DNA of 64,000 bases from Methylomicrobium lacus LW14 (GTDB taxonomy: Bacteria > Pseudomonadota > Gammaproteobacteria > Methylococcales > Methylomonadaceae), in assembly GCF_000527095.1 (NCBI RefSeq), contig NZ_AZUN01000001.1, positions 1,612,001 to 1,676,000 on the forward strand, written 5' to 3'. Below, one piece after another: positions 56,189 to 64,000 of the stretch. How positions within the stretch are numbered: the first letter of the stretch is position 1; each line of letters begins with the position of its first letter. Under the pieces are notes generated by a model that was given only the letters and a program-made list of their open reading frames with translations, ran no database searches and was not told where the DNA came from. The position numbers and the translations under genes were made by a program.

Positions 56189-57520
56189 TTATTCGCCGGC
56201 GATCGACATCCGTTCGATCAGGATAGAACCGGTGCGGACATTGCCGCGCAGGTCGACATCGTTGCCGACCGCGACGATATGCTTGAACATGTCCTCCAGA
56301 TTGCCGGCGATCGTGATTTCCTCGACCGGATATTGAATCTGGCCGTTTTCGACCCAGAAGCCGGCCGCGCCGCGCGAATAATCGCCGGTCACCATGTTCA
56401 CGCCCTGCCCCATCAATTCGGTCACCAGCAAGCCGGTATCCAATAACTTAAGCATACCCTGAAAATCCAGCGCACCCGGATTGATGCTCAGATTGTGCAC
56501 GCCGCCGGCGTTGCCGGTGCTTCTCATGCCGAGCTTGCGGGCCGAATAGGTGCTCAGCACATAACTGCGGACAATGCCTTCACTGACGATGTCATGCGGA
56601 CGGGTCGCGACGCCTTCGCTGTCGTAGGCCGCGCTGCCGAGCGCGCCGATCAGGTGCGGCTGCTCATGGATATGAATGAATTCCGGAAAGACTTGCGTAT
56701 CGAGCGCATCCAAGAGGAAGGAGGATTTCCGGTACAGCACGCCGCCGCTGATCGCGCCGATGAACGAGCCGAGCAGGCCGGAAGCGATCTCCGCCGAGTA
56801 CAGCACCGGGCACTGCCGGGTGCTCAATGAGCGCGCGCCGAGCCGTCTCAGCGTGCGCTGCGCGGCTTTTTGGCCGACATGAATACCGGATTCCAGATCC
56901 AGAGGATTGCGCGCGACGCTGTACCAGTAATCGCGCTGCATGTTGCCGCCGCGTTCGGCCAGGACCGAGCAGCTCAAGGAATGCCGCGTGGACATCGACC
57001 CTTGCAGAAAACCGAGCGTATTGCCCATCACATGGATACCTTGGTGCGTATTCACGCTAGCGCCTTCCGAATTGCTGATTTCGGCATCGTAGCCGCGCGC
57101 GGCGTCCTCGCATTCGATCGCGAGCGCGATCGCGGCTTCCGCGTCGATCGCCCAGGGATGATTCAGCTGGAGATCGGGAAACTCGGTCGCCAGCAGGTCC
57201 CGTTCGGGCAGGCCGGCATAGTCGTCCGCATTCGTGTAACGGGCGATGCTGCATGCCGCCGCGACGGTGTCCTTGATCGCCTCGGGCGACAGATGCGTGG
57301 TGCTCGCCGAACCCTTGCGCTGACCGAAATAGACCGTGACTCCCAAGCCCTGATCGCGGTGATGCTCGATCGTTTCGACATCGCCCATCCGGGCCGTCAC
57401 CGACAAGCCGTTTTCCTGACTGAGGCCCGCTTCCGCGGCGCTGGCGCCCTGCCTGATCGCCTCGTCCAGCAAGGACTGCACGATCGCTTTCAATTCGTTG
57501 ATTTGATCCTGATTTTGCAA
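56189..57520 (-). CDS. pmbA: PmbA/TldE, TldD-partner protein
   Basis: A 443-residue member of the TldD/PmbA family without the HExxxH site. GSFIGAISGGVLYRKSSFLLD and the end GNLEDMFKHIVAVGNDVD are typical. The TldD/TldE pair forms a metalloprotease that degrades unfolded peptides and processes microcin B17 or CcdA in E. coli. tldD lies next to it, 69 bases upstream, so both subunits are likely made together. Confidence 0.95.
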   Translation of the reverse strand: MQNQDQINELKAIVQSLLDEAIRQGASAAEAGLSQENGLSVTARMGDVETIEHHRDQGLGVTVYFGQRKGSASTTHLSPEAIKDTVAAACSIARYTNADDYAGLPERDLLATEFPDLQLNHPWAIDAEAAIALAIECEDAARGYDAEISNSEGASVNTHQGIHVMGNTLGFLQGSMSTRHSLSCSVLAERGGNMQRDYWYSVARNPLDLESGIHVGQKAAQRTLRRLGARSLSTRQCPVLYSAEIASGLLGSFIGAISGGVLYRKSSFLLDALDTQVFPEFIHIHEQPHLIGALGSAAYDSEGVATRPHDIVSEGIVRSYVLSTYSARKLGMRSTGNAGGVHNLSINPGALDFQGMLKLLDTGLLVTELMGQGVNMVTGDYSRGAAGFWVENGQIQYPVEEITIAGNLEDMFKHIVAVGNDVDLRGNVRTGSILIERMSIAGE

Positions 57521-57589
57521 AATATGAGACTCTTCTAAAATACTCTATTGCCGTAAAGCGGATTGATGCAAGGAAGCCCCTTACATGGA

Positions 57590-59032
57590 TTAAACACTCG
57601 TTCCGCCGACGGTCAAGCCGTCGATTTTCAAGGTCGGCTGGCCGACGCCGACCGGCACGCTCTGGCCTTCCTTGCCGCAGGTGCCGACGCCCGAATCCAG
57701 TTCCAGGTCGTTGCCGACCATCGACACCCGGGTCAATACATCCGGTCCGTTGCCGATCAAGGTGGCGCCTTTGACCGGCCGGGTGATCCTGCCGTTTTCG
57801 ATCAGATAGGCTTCGCTGGCCGAAAACACAAACTTGCCGGAGGTAATATCGACCTGACCGCCGCCGAAGTTTTTCGCATAGATGCCTTTTTCGACGCTGC
57901 GAATGATTTCCTCGGGATTGTGCGGACCGGGCAGCATGTAGGTATTGGTCATCCGCGGCATCGGGGCATGCGCGTACGATTCGCGGCGTCCGTTGCCGGT
58001 CGGCCTGACCCCCATCAGCCGCGCATTCATCTTGTCCTGCATGTAGCCTTTCAGGATGCCTTTTTCGATCAAAATCGTTTGCTCGGTCGGCGTGCCTTCA
58101 TCATCGATGCTCAACGAGCCGCGACGGCCCGGCAGAGCGCCGTCGTCGACGACCGTGCACAACGAAGACGCAACACGTTCGCCGACGCGGCCGCTGAAAG
58201 CGGACGTACCCTTGCGGTTGAAATCGCCTTCCAGGCCGTGACCGATCGCTTCATGCAGCAGGATACCCGGCCAACCCGGCCCCAATACGATAGTCATATT
58301 GCCGGCCGGCGCCTCGACCGCGTCGAGGTTCACCAAGGCCTGACGCACCGCTTCGCGGCCGTAATCGAGCGCCCTGTCCTGTTCGATAAAATAACGGTAA
58401 TCGCTGCGCGCGCCGCCGCCCATGCTGCCCTGTTCGCGGCGGCCGTTCTGCACGACGATGACCGTCACGTTCATCCGCACCAAAGGCCGCACATCCGCGG
58501 CGAGCAGGCCGTCCGACCCGGCGACCAGGATGTGGTCATGGACGCCGATCAGGCTGACGATCACCTCCTCGATCCGGGGATCGAGCCTCCGCGTCTCGCT
58601 TTCGACCCTCCGTAACAGGTCGATCTTCTCTTGGTCTTCAAGCGATTTGATCGGGTCGATCGGCGGGTAGTAAGACGGCCAGTTGGCCGGCAAGGTCAAG
58701 CCTGCGCTGGCATTTTGCCCCTGGCGCACGATCGCCTTTACGTTATTGGCCGCCTCCAGCAGGACCGGCAATTCGATGCGGTCGCTGTAGGCAAAGCCGG
58801 TCTTGTCGCCGGACACCGCGCGCACGCCGGCGCCCTGCGCGATATTATGGCTGCCTTCCTTGATAATGCCGCCTTCCATGACCCAGGATTCGGCGCGGGT
58901 GGATTGAAAATAAATATCGGCCGCATCCGCCCGCGAGGACAAGAGGCGGCCCATGATCGTATCGATCTCGCTTTCGGTAATCCCGGAAGGTCTAAGGATG
59001 GCCTGTTTGGCCAGAGTAATCAATTCCATCAA
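57590..59032 (-). CDS. tldD: TldD metalloprotease
   Basis: A 480-residue protein with the HExxxH metal site at residues 260-265 ([13 protein letters not shown]), followed by [18 protein letters not shown]. It is the active subunit of the TldD/PmbA pair. It stands between a BamC-like gene and pmbA. Confidence 0.96.
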   Translation of the reverse strand: MMELITLAKQAILRPSGITESEIDTIMGRLLSSRADAADIYFQSTRAESWVMEGGIIKEGSHNIAQGAGVRAVSGDKTGFAYSDRIELPVLLEAANNVKAIVRQGQNASAGLTLPANWPSYYPPIDPIKSLEDQEKIDLLRRVESETRRLDPRIEEVIVSLIGVHDHILVAGSDGLLAADVRPLVRMNVTVIVVQNGRREQGSMGGGARSDYRYFIEQDRALDYGREAVRQALVNLDAVEAPAGNMTIVLGPGWPGILLHEAIGHGLEGDFNRKGTSAFSGRVGERVASSLCTVVDDGALPGRRGSLSIDDEGTPTEQTILIEKGILKGYMQDKMNARLMGVRPTGNGRRESYAHAPMPRMTNTYMLPGPHNPEEIIRSVEKGIYAKNFGGGQVDITSGKFVFSASEAYLIENGRITRPVKGATLIGNGPDVLTRVSMVGNDLELDSGVGTCGKEGQSVPVGVGQPTLKIDGLTVGGTSV

Positions 59033-59077
59033 AACAGTTCAGTTGGATTAAAGGGACGCACGGTCAATGCCGGATCA

Positions 59078-59761
59078 TTAGTTCTCACGCAAATCCTCCT
59101 TCAGCGTCAAATAGAGCGCTTTGAGCAATTTATCGGCGCCGTCAGTCGGTTGGTCCTTATCCGCGACATCGCTGTCGGCAGCGGCCTCTTCGTCATCATG
59201 ATCGGTTCGCTTCCGGTACTCGGCATCCTTGACCGGCGCGGCGGTCACCTTCGTTGCCGAGCCTTCGGCTGTCAGCGTCAACAGGAAGCCTTGCTTGGCA
59301 TAATCGCCACTGAACAAGGCGACCGATTTTTCAATTAACGAGCCGTGCTCGGCCGCGTAGCTATCCGCATCGTAGCTGACATAAAATTTGCCCTTGTCGT
59401 GTTCGAGGTCGGTTACTTCGATACCGCTTTGGATCAGCGCCTGTTTCAGCGAGTTCCAGGCCACATCGAAGGACTGTTTGATCGTCAGCACCAAGGGCGG
59501 CGCGTCGTTGATCGAGACCAGATCGCCGAGGCCTTTTGGGGTTTTCGGCTCCGCATCTTCCTGATCTTCATCGGCGCTTGCGGCCGCTTCTTCTGCCGGC
59601 TTGTCCGCTTCGGCCTTGGCAGGCTCTTCCTCCGCTTCATGCTTCTCGATCACCAAGGTCGGGGGCCTCTCGAGCCCCGAAGTATCCCGATAGCGCGCAT
59701 CGTCGGACGCGCAGGCCGCCAGCAACAAACACGCAAAAAGAACAGCCCAACGCAAGCGCAT
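59078..59761 (-). CDS. BamC-like lipoprotein
   Basis: A 227-residue lipoprotein (LLAAC, Cys 17). The start RYRDTSGLERPPTLV resembles the BamC N-terminal part; then a long Glu/Ala/Asp/Lys-rich acidic linker (about 42-75) and one domain, LTIKQSFDVAWNSLKQALIQSGIEVTD with KGKFYVSYD, that matches the helix-grip domains of BamC. Standard BamC is about 340 residues with two such domains; only one is visible here. A role in the BAM complex is probable but inferred. Confidence 0.65.
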   Translation of the reverse strand: MRLRWAVLFACLLLAACASDDARYRDTSGLERPPTLVIEKHEAEEEPAKAEADKPAEEAAASADEDQEDAEPKTPKGLGDLVSINDAPPLVLTIKQSFDVAWNSLKQALIQSGIEVTDLEHDKGKFYVSYDADSYAAEHGSLIEKSVALFSGDYAKQGFLLTLTAEGSATKVTAAPVKDAEYRKRTDHDDEEAAADSDVADKDQPTDGADKLLKALYLTLKEDLREN

Positions 59762-59772
59762 GCCTTGACCTA

Positions 59773-60585
59773 CTAAATGAATCGACGGTGTTGCAACACC
59801 GGAAATGCGGTACGGACTTTCTCGAGGTGTTCCAGATCGATCTCGGCCGCGACAAAACCGCCGCCGGTTTTATAACAATCCAGCACTACGCCCCACGGAT
59901 CGACAATCATGCTGTGCCCGAAGGTCTTGCGGCCGTTGATATGAAAACCGCCCTGATTCGGCGCGATGATATAGCACAGGTTTTCGACCGCGCGGGCGCG
60001 CAGCAAGAGCTCCCAGTGCGCGGCGCCGGTCTCGGCGGTAAATGCCGAAGGAATCACCAGGATTTCCATGCCCATCCGCGCCATCTCCCGGAAGAACTCC
60101 GGGAAACGCAGATCGTAACACACCGCGACGCCCATCCGGCCGAACGGCGTATCGAAAACCAAGGGATGAGCGCCGGCCTCGATCGAATCGGATTCCCGAT
60201 AGACTTCGTTGGTACCGGGCACGCTGACATCGAAAAGATGCATCTTGTCATAGCGCGCGACCCGTTCGCCGCGGTCGTTATAGATCAGACAGGCCGCTCT
60301 GACTTTATTCTCCGCATCACCGGCGATCGGCATCGTGCCGCCGACGATCCAGACGCCGTATTTCAGGGCGGTCTCGGCTAAAAAATTTTGAATCGGGCCC
60401 TGACCGTCGACTTCCTTGACCCGGATTTTGTCCAGCTCATGCTCGCCCATCAGCGCAAAATTTTCCGGCAACGCGACCAGTTTCGCGCCGGCTTTTGCCG
60501 CTTCCGCGATCAGCTTCTCGGCTTCCAGCAGGTTAGCGCCGACATTGGGACTGGACGCCATCTGTATGGCCGCACACTTACTCAT
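59773..60585 (-). CDS. nitrilase-superfamily amidase (Nit-type)
   Basis: A 270-residue carbon-nitrogen hydrolase with the Glu-Lys-Cys triad: Glu 41 in ALPENFALMG, Lys 114 in RYDKMHLFDV and Cys 156 in GVAVCYDLRFPEFFR. It resembles Nit1/Nit2-like enzymes that repair deaminated glutathione. It lies between yhdP and the BamC-like gene, 24 bases from yhdP. Confidence 0.9.
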   Translation of the reverse strand: MSKCAAIQMASSPNVGANLLEAEKLIAEAAKAGAKLVALPENFALMGEHELDKIRVKEVDGQGPIQNFLAETALKYGVWIVGGTMPIAGDAENKVRAACLIYNDRGERVARYDKMHLFDVSVPGTNEVYRESDSIEAGAHPLVFDTPFGRMGVAVCYDLRFPEFFREMARMGMEILVIPSAFTAETGAAHWELLLRARAVENLCYIIAPNQGGFHINGRKTFGHSMIVDPWGVVLDCYKTGGGFVAAEIDLEHLEKVRTAFPVLQHRRFI

Positions 60586-60609
60586 GCATTCCTCTTAAAA
60601 TTATCATTA

Positions 60610-63600
60610 TTAGTTATTTTTCAGCAGCGCGGGAAAGTCGGTGATTCCGCTCCAGGTTTTCTGAAACAACCCTTCCTTTTCATGCAAAGTAATAATCTCC
60701 GCATTGTCCCAGCCGCCTTTGACCAGATATTGCGAGCCGAAAAAAAAGCCTTCATGCTCGGTTCCGGTGATCGTTTTATCGATCAAGGCCGCAAACTTGC
60801 CCATAATTGTACCAGCAATGGGCACCGCCTCGGCACTTTTTGGCGCCACGTTGATGATGTGATCGACAGTCCTGTTCACATAATCGGTTTCGCCGCTGAT
60901 CGAAATTTTGGCCGGCACCGCGTCGACGACCAGATCATCGGTCACCGCCTTGCCGCCCCCAAGCTTGAAACGCCCCTTGATGCTGTTGAAGGTCAGGCCT
61001 TCCTGGTACACGTCGCTGAAATCCAGTTGCAGGCGCTTGAACCACTGCGCCATCGACAGAATGCCGAGCACCCGCCCGAAGCCGGGCTCGATGCTCAGGA
61101 TGCGTCCGCTCTTCAAGTCGACAGCCGCGAAGCCCTGCAAATCGGCCAGCGCAAACCCATAAGGCGGCGCCTGCCAATTCAGGTCGAAATCGACCACGCC
61201 GCTGGTCTCGGTCAAATCCTTGCTGATGTAGAGGCGATCCAACAACTCGCCGCCCTTGATCAATTCCAGCCGCCCCTTGACCTGGGTTTGCGCTTGCTTG
61301 CCTGCGTTTTTCCAGTCGCCGGTCAGCGTCAGCTTCTGATCCTTGCCCTGCAATTCGAAGCGGTCGAAAACCAAACCGCCCGGAACACGCTCGGTATTCA
61401 TCACCAAACGGCCCAAATTGGCCGCTTTCCAGAAGGTCTTCTCGCTGCTGACCGAGAGCAGCGGGAAATAGTCGGAAGCGCCATCCTGGCCGCCTTGTTC
61501 CATTTTGAGGTTTGTCAATGCCGACACATCGAGCCGGTCCAGCTTCAGGTCTATCCTGTCGGGCCCTTTCAAATCTGCCGGCAGCTTGACCCGGCCTGCC
61601 AGGATCGAACTGTCGATGCGGCCATCCCAAAACGTCCCCGCGCGCTGCAAATCCAGATCGAAGCGCTTCAGATTGATCTCCCCCCAAAAGCCCTGATCGC
61701 CATGCACCTTGAGCTGGCGGATGTCTGCCTTCGCGCCCTGAGCCGATGCCTGTGCGCCGGCCAGTTTGATCCAGTCCTGCAATTGCAGCTTTTCACGCTT
61801 GATTTCGAGCTTCAAGCCGGGCTCTCGGCGTTGCTCCGCCCTACCGTCGCCCAGGAGTACATGCCCGGACGCGATCTGTTGTTTGTTCAAATCGATAAGG
61901 AGCGCCGCGCTGAAATCGTTGCCGTAGCTCAGCTCGACCGGCAACGCCGTCTTGTCGGCCAAATCAAACGTCAGGGACAGCTGTTTCTGTTGTTTTGCCG
62001 GCTTCGCCAACATGTCGGGCAAATCGAGCCCTACGCCATCCAAATCGGACTGGATCGACAAGGTCGGCTTGCCGTCCAGATGCGGCAGGCGCAAGGCCAG
62101 TCGATACGCCGTCTCGCCTTCTGCGAAATCGAGCCACGGCCAAGCGAATTGGGCGCGCAGAGCGTCGATGTCGACGCGCCCATCGACATGCACTTCGGTC
62201 TGCTCAGCGGCCGTTTCGAGCCTGGCCTTGACCGGGTAATTCAATAGCTCCGCGGCGAGATTCTCGCCATAGATGCCCTTATCGTCGAATTTGACGCGGC
62301 CGGTCACATGCCGCACCGGCAAATCCGGAGATTTCAGGCGCAACTCGGCATTTTCGAATCGGGCGTTTACATCGGTTTTATATTGCCCGCCCTGGCGCAG
62401 CGGAATTTGCAGATCCAGACCGATCTGGGTCTTGCCTTGCGGCGCTGCCACCCGCAAAAAGGCATCCGCGCGCGCGGCCAGCGGGGAATTCTGAATATAT
62501 TCGAGCGCCTGGTTGATTTCGCCTTCCAGCTCGCCGTTGATCGACAGCTTGTCGGCGGTTTGCAGATGCTGAATCTCGGCAGATGCCTGCTTGACCGCCA
62601 CGCCATGCGACGAACCCTGCCGCACCGTCGCCCGCAAGCCATCCTGGTAAAAAACGACTTCCGCTGCCATACCGGTCAGATTCGGCCAACCCGGCTGATA
62701 GGCAAGCTCCAGGTTTTCGACATCGAACATAACTTCGAAGACGCCACCCGCACCGGTAAACGGAAAATCGGCCGGATTGCCGTACAGCAGGAACCCGCCC
62801 CTAGGCACTTTGCCTTGCACAAACGCATGATCGAGCCAGCTCACCACATCGGGCCCCATGATTTTGGCAGGCAAATAGCGGCTCACAATCTTCACATCGG
62901 CGCAGGAAAACTGGCTCTGCAAATCGATGAACGGACTGCCGCCTGCATTCGGAACGGCAAGATGCAGCCGGTTTTGCATCTTTAACCCGCGCGACTCCAG
63001 CGCCAGTTGCGGGCTGTCGAAAGACCAGCCCTCGGCCGTTTGCCGCCATTGCACCCCGCCCTCGATACGATCGAACGGCACCGGCTCGCGGAACAGATTC
63101 GGCGCGTTGAAAAGCGCATCGGCGCCGGCCAGCTCGAGCGCTCCCTGTAGGCGACTGCCGTGAATGCGGCCCGACAGGTTATGGAATCCCGGGAAGGCGT
63201 TAACCGGTTCGATGCCGGCATGGCTGAAATCGCCGTTGACCGACAGCGACTGTTGTTCGGTATCCGCGAACAAGGCAAAATCCCGCAGTTCGCCTTTCAG
63301 CCCGGCATCCCGTAAAAACCGGGCCGCGGCGTCGTCAGCCGGCAGCAGAAATCGCCCCAACAACGCGGCTTCCTGTAAATCCAGATGTTCGGCGTACAGC
63401 CCGATCTGCCGGTTCGCTTTCTCCGCACCGCCAGTGCCCCCGACGCTGAATACCGCATCCGGCCAGGCTTTGATCTCGCCGCCGCTACGCGTCGCCAACT
63501 GAAGTTCCTTGATGTCCAGGCGCCAGCGCTGCTCGCTCAACGCCAAGCGAAACCGGCTGTGCAGTCGCTCGGCCGCGAACGTTTCCGCGCCGGGCCGCTT

Positions 63601-64000
63601 CAGTTTCAAACCCTTGATTTCGACCTGTCCCGCGACCGCAAGCGCTTGCGCCGGCTGCCAATCGCTCCAGACCTTCAGGTCGCCGCGCCCTGAGGCCAAG
63701 GTGATCGCCAGCGGCAAATCGAGCGTGACCCATTCGGGCAGGTTCAGGCTTTTGCCTTCGAGATAAGCGCGGCCCTGGAGCGACTTGAAATCGAACAGAT
63801 CGCCGCTCACGTCCATCGACATCCGGAGCGTCTTGCCGAATTTTTCCGGCAACTCCATCCACACATTGACGCGATGATGTCCGTTCTCGTTGATCAGCGC
63901 CATATCGGCCGACGCGAAAGTCAACGGCCGCCCCTGTCTTTGCTCATCCTGCCAGGTAATGTCGCTGTCGATCACCTCATATTTGCCGGTCTCGAGCAGC
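60610..64000 (-). CDS. yhdP: YhdP-family AsmA-like envelope protein, N-terminus outside window
   Basis: At least 1130 residues of a very large AsmA-like protein; the gene runs past the right edge, since codons upstream of 63975 stay open. The end of the protein carries FALADLQGFAAVDLKSGRILSIEPGFGRVLGILSM and GTIMGKFAALIDKTI, typical of YhdP. Such proteins bridge the envelope and help move phospholipid to the outer membrane. The start and N-terminal helix lie outside; full members have about 1270 residues. Confidence 0.92.
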   Translation of the reverse strand, partial: LLETGKYEVIDSDITWQDEQRQGRPLTFASADMALINENGHHRVNVWMELPEKFGKTLRMSMDVSGDLFDFKSLQGRAYLEGKSLNLPEWVTLDLPLAITLASGRGDLKVWSDWQPAQALAVAGQVEIKGLKLKRPGAETFAAERLHSRFRLALSEQRWRLDIKELQLATRSGGEIKAWPDAVFSVGGTGGAEKANRQIGLYAEHLDLQEAALLGRFLLPADDAAARFLRDAGLKGELRDFALFADTEQQSLSVNGDFSHAGIEPVNAFPGFHNLSGRIHGSRLQGALELAGADALFNAPNLFREPVPFDRIEGGVQWRQTAEGWSFDSPQLALESRGLKMQNRLHLAVPNAGGSPFIDLQSQFSCADVKIVSRYLPAKIMGPDVVSWLDHAFVQGKVPRGGFLLYGNPADFPFTGAGGVFEVMFDVENLELAYQPGWPNLTGMAAEVVFYQDGLRATVRQGSSHGVAVKQASAEIQHLQTADKLSINGELEGEINQALEYIQNSPLAARADAFLRVAAPQGKTQIGLDLQIPLRQGGQYKTDVNARFENAELRLKSPDLPVRHVTGRVKFDDKGIYGENLAAELLNYPVKARLETAAEQTEVHVDGRVDIDALRAQFAWPWLDFAEGETAYRLALRLPHLDGKPTLSIQSDLDGVGLDLPDMLAKPAKQQKQLSLTFDLADKTALPVELSYGNDFSAALLIDLNKQQIASGHVLLGDGRAEQRREPGLKLEIKREKLQLQDWIKLAGAQASAQGAKADIRQLKVHGDQGFWGEINLKRFDLDLQRAGTFWDGRIDSSILAGRVKLPADLKGPDRIDLKLDRLDVSALTNLKMEQGGQDGASDYFPLLSVSSEKTFWKAANLGRLVMNTERVPGGLVFDRFELQGKDQKLTLTGDWKNAGKQAQTQVKGRLELIKGGELLDRLYISKDLTETSGVVDFDLNWQAPPYGFALADLQGFAAVDLKSGRILSIEPGFGRVLGILSMAQWFKRLQLDFSDVYQEGLTFNSIKGRFKLGGGKAVTDDLVVDAVPAKISISGETDYVNRTVDHIINVAPKSAEAVPIAGTIMGKFAALIDKTITGTEHEGFFFGSQYLVKGGWDNAEIITLHEKEGLFQKTWSGITDFPALLKNN

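Noticed and set aside
60388..62247. Long open frame of 619 codons on the plus strand opposite yhdP
   Set aside because: It is the antisense shadow of the GC-rich yhdP gene, with skewed His/Arg/Gln-rich composition and no family match.

Overview
This is a 64 kb chromosomal stretch from a Gammaproteobacterium. Two gene orders point there: ndk-rlmN-pilW-hisS-yfgM-bamB-der and tgt-yajC-secD-secF, both all on the minus strand, together with pmbA/tldD/yhdP, HflD and a class 2 PyrD. The complete NAD-linked molybdenum formate dehydrogenase operon and many outer-membrane or lipoprotein genes fit a methylotroph or methanotroph (Methylococcales-like). That placement is inference: no methane or methanol oxidation gene lies in the window. 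No rRNA, tRNA, CRISPR array or transposase was recognised.

Layout. 1-10152 (+): most of a Tad/Flp pilus locus, running from the end of the secretin through a small lipoprotein, three TadG/TadE-type pseudopilins, TadZ, TadA, TadB, TadC and TadD. The Flp pilin and prepilin peptidase must lie outside. 10198-17673 (-): the translation and envelope housekeeping operon, ndk to der, then tpx. 17846-22232 (-): tgt-yajC-secDF. 22392-27567 (-): a LapG-like cysteine protease, an unknown secreted protein, and a thioesterase/LolA-like/MMPL trio that resembles the export arm of aryl-polyene clusters without its synthases. 28005-31142 (+): a probable beta-propeller protein, an outer-membrane channel-like protein and WaaF.

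31290-35882 is the most unusual part. A double-CXXC protein resembling Myxococcus SitI6 immunity proteins faces a GldA/F/G-type ABC system, and a perfect 694-bp tandem duplication spans their convergent 3' ends. It leaves both genes intact plus two broken 3' fragments. 35890-39112 holds HflD and divergent copper genes (CopZ-like, CopA). 39225-43644 (+) is a three-gene set: a phosphate-binding-like protein, a porin-like barrel, and a large membrane sensor with degenerate GGDEF and EAL domains.

44253-52336 (+): mobA and an aminotransferase, then fdsG-fdsB-fdsA-fdhD-fdsD. MobA supplies the guanylated molybdenum cofactor and FdhD the sulfuration needed by FdsA. 52478-53392 (-): an outer-membrane barrel with a coiled coil and a CxxC, with a strong terminator and a plausible promoter. 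53993-56137 (+): thiO and pyrD. 56189-64000 (-): pmbA, tldD, a BamC-like lipoprotein, a nitrilase-family amidase and yhdP, which runs off the right edge. Two palindromic intergenic repeats (43661-43737 and 56149-56173) separate convergent gene pairs.
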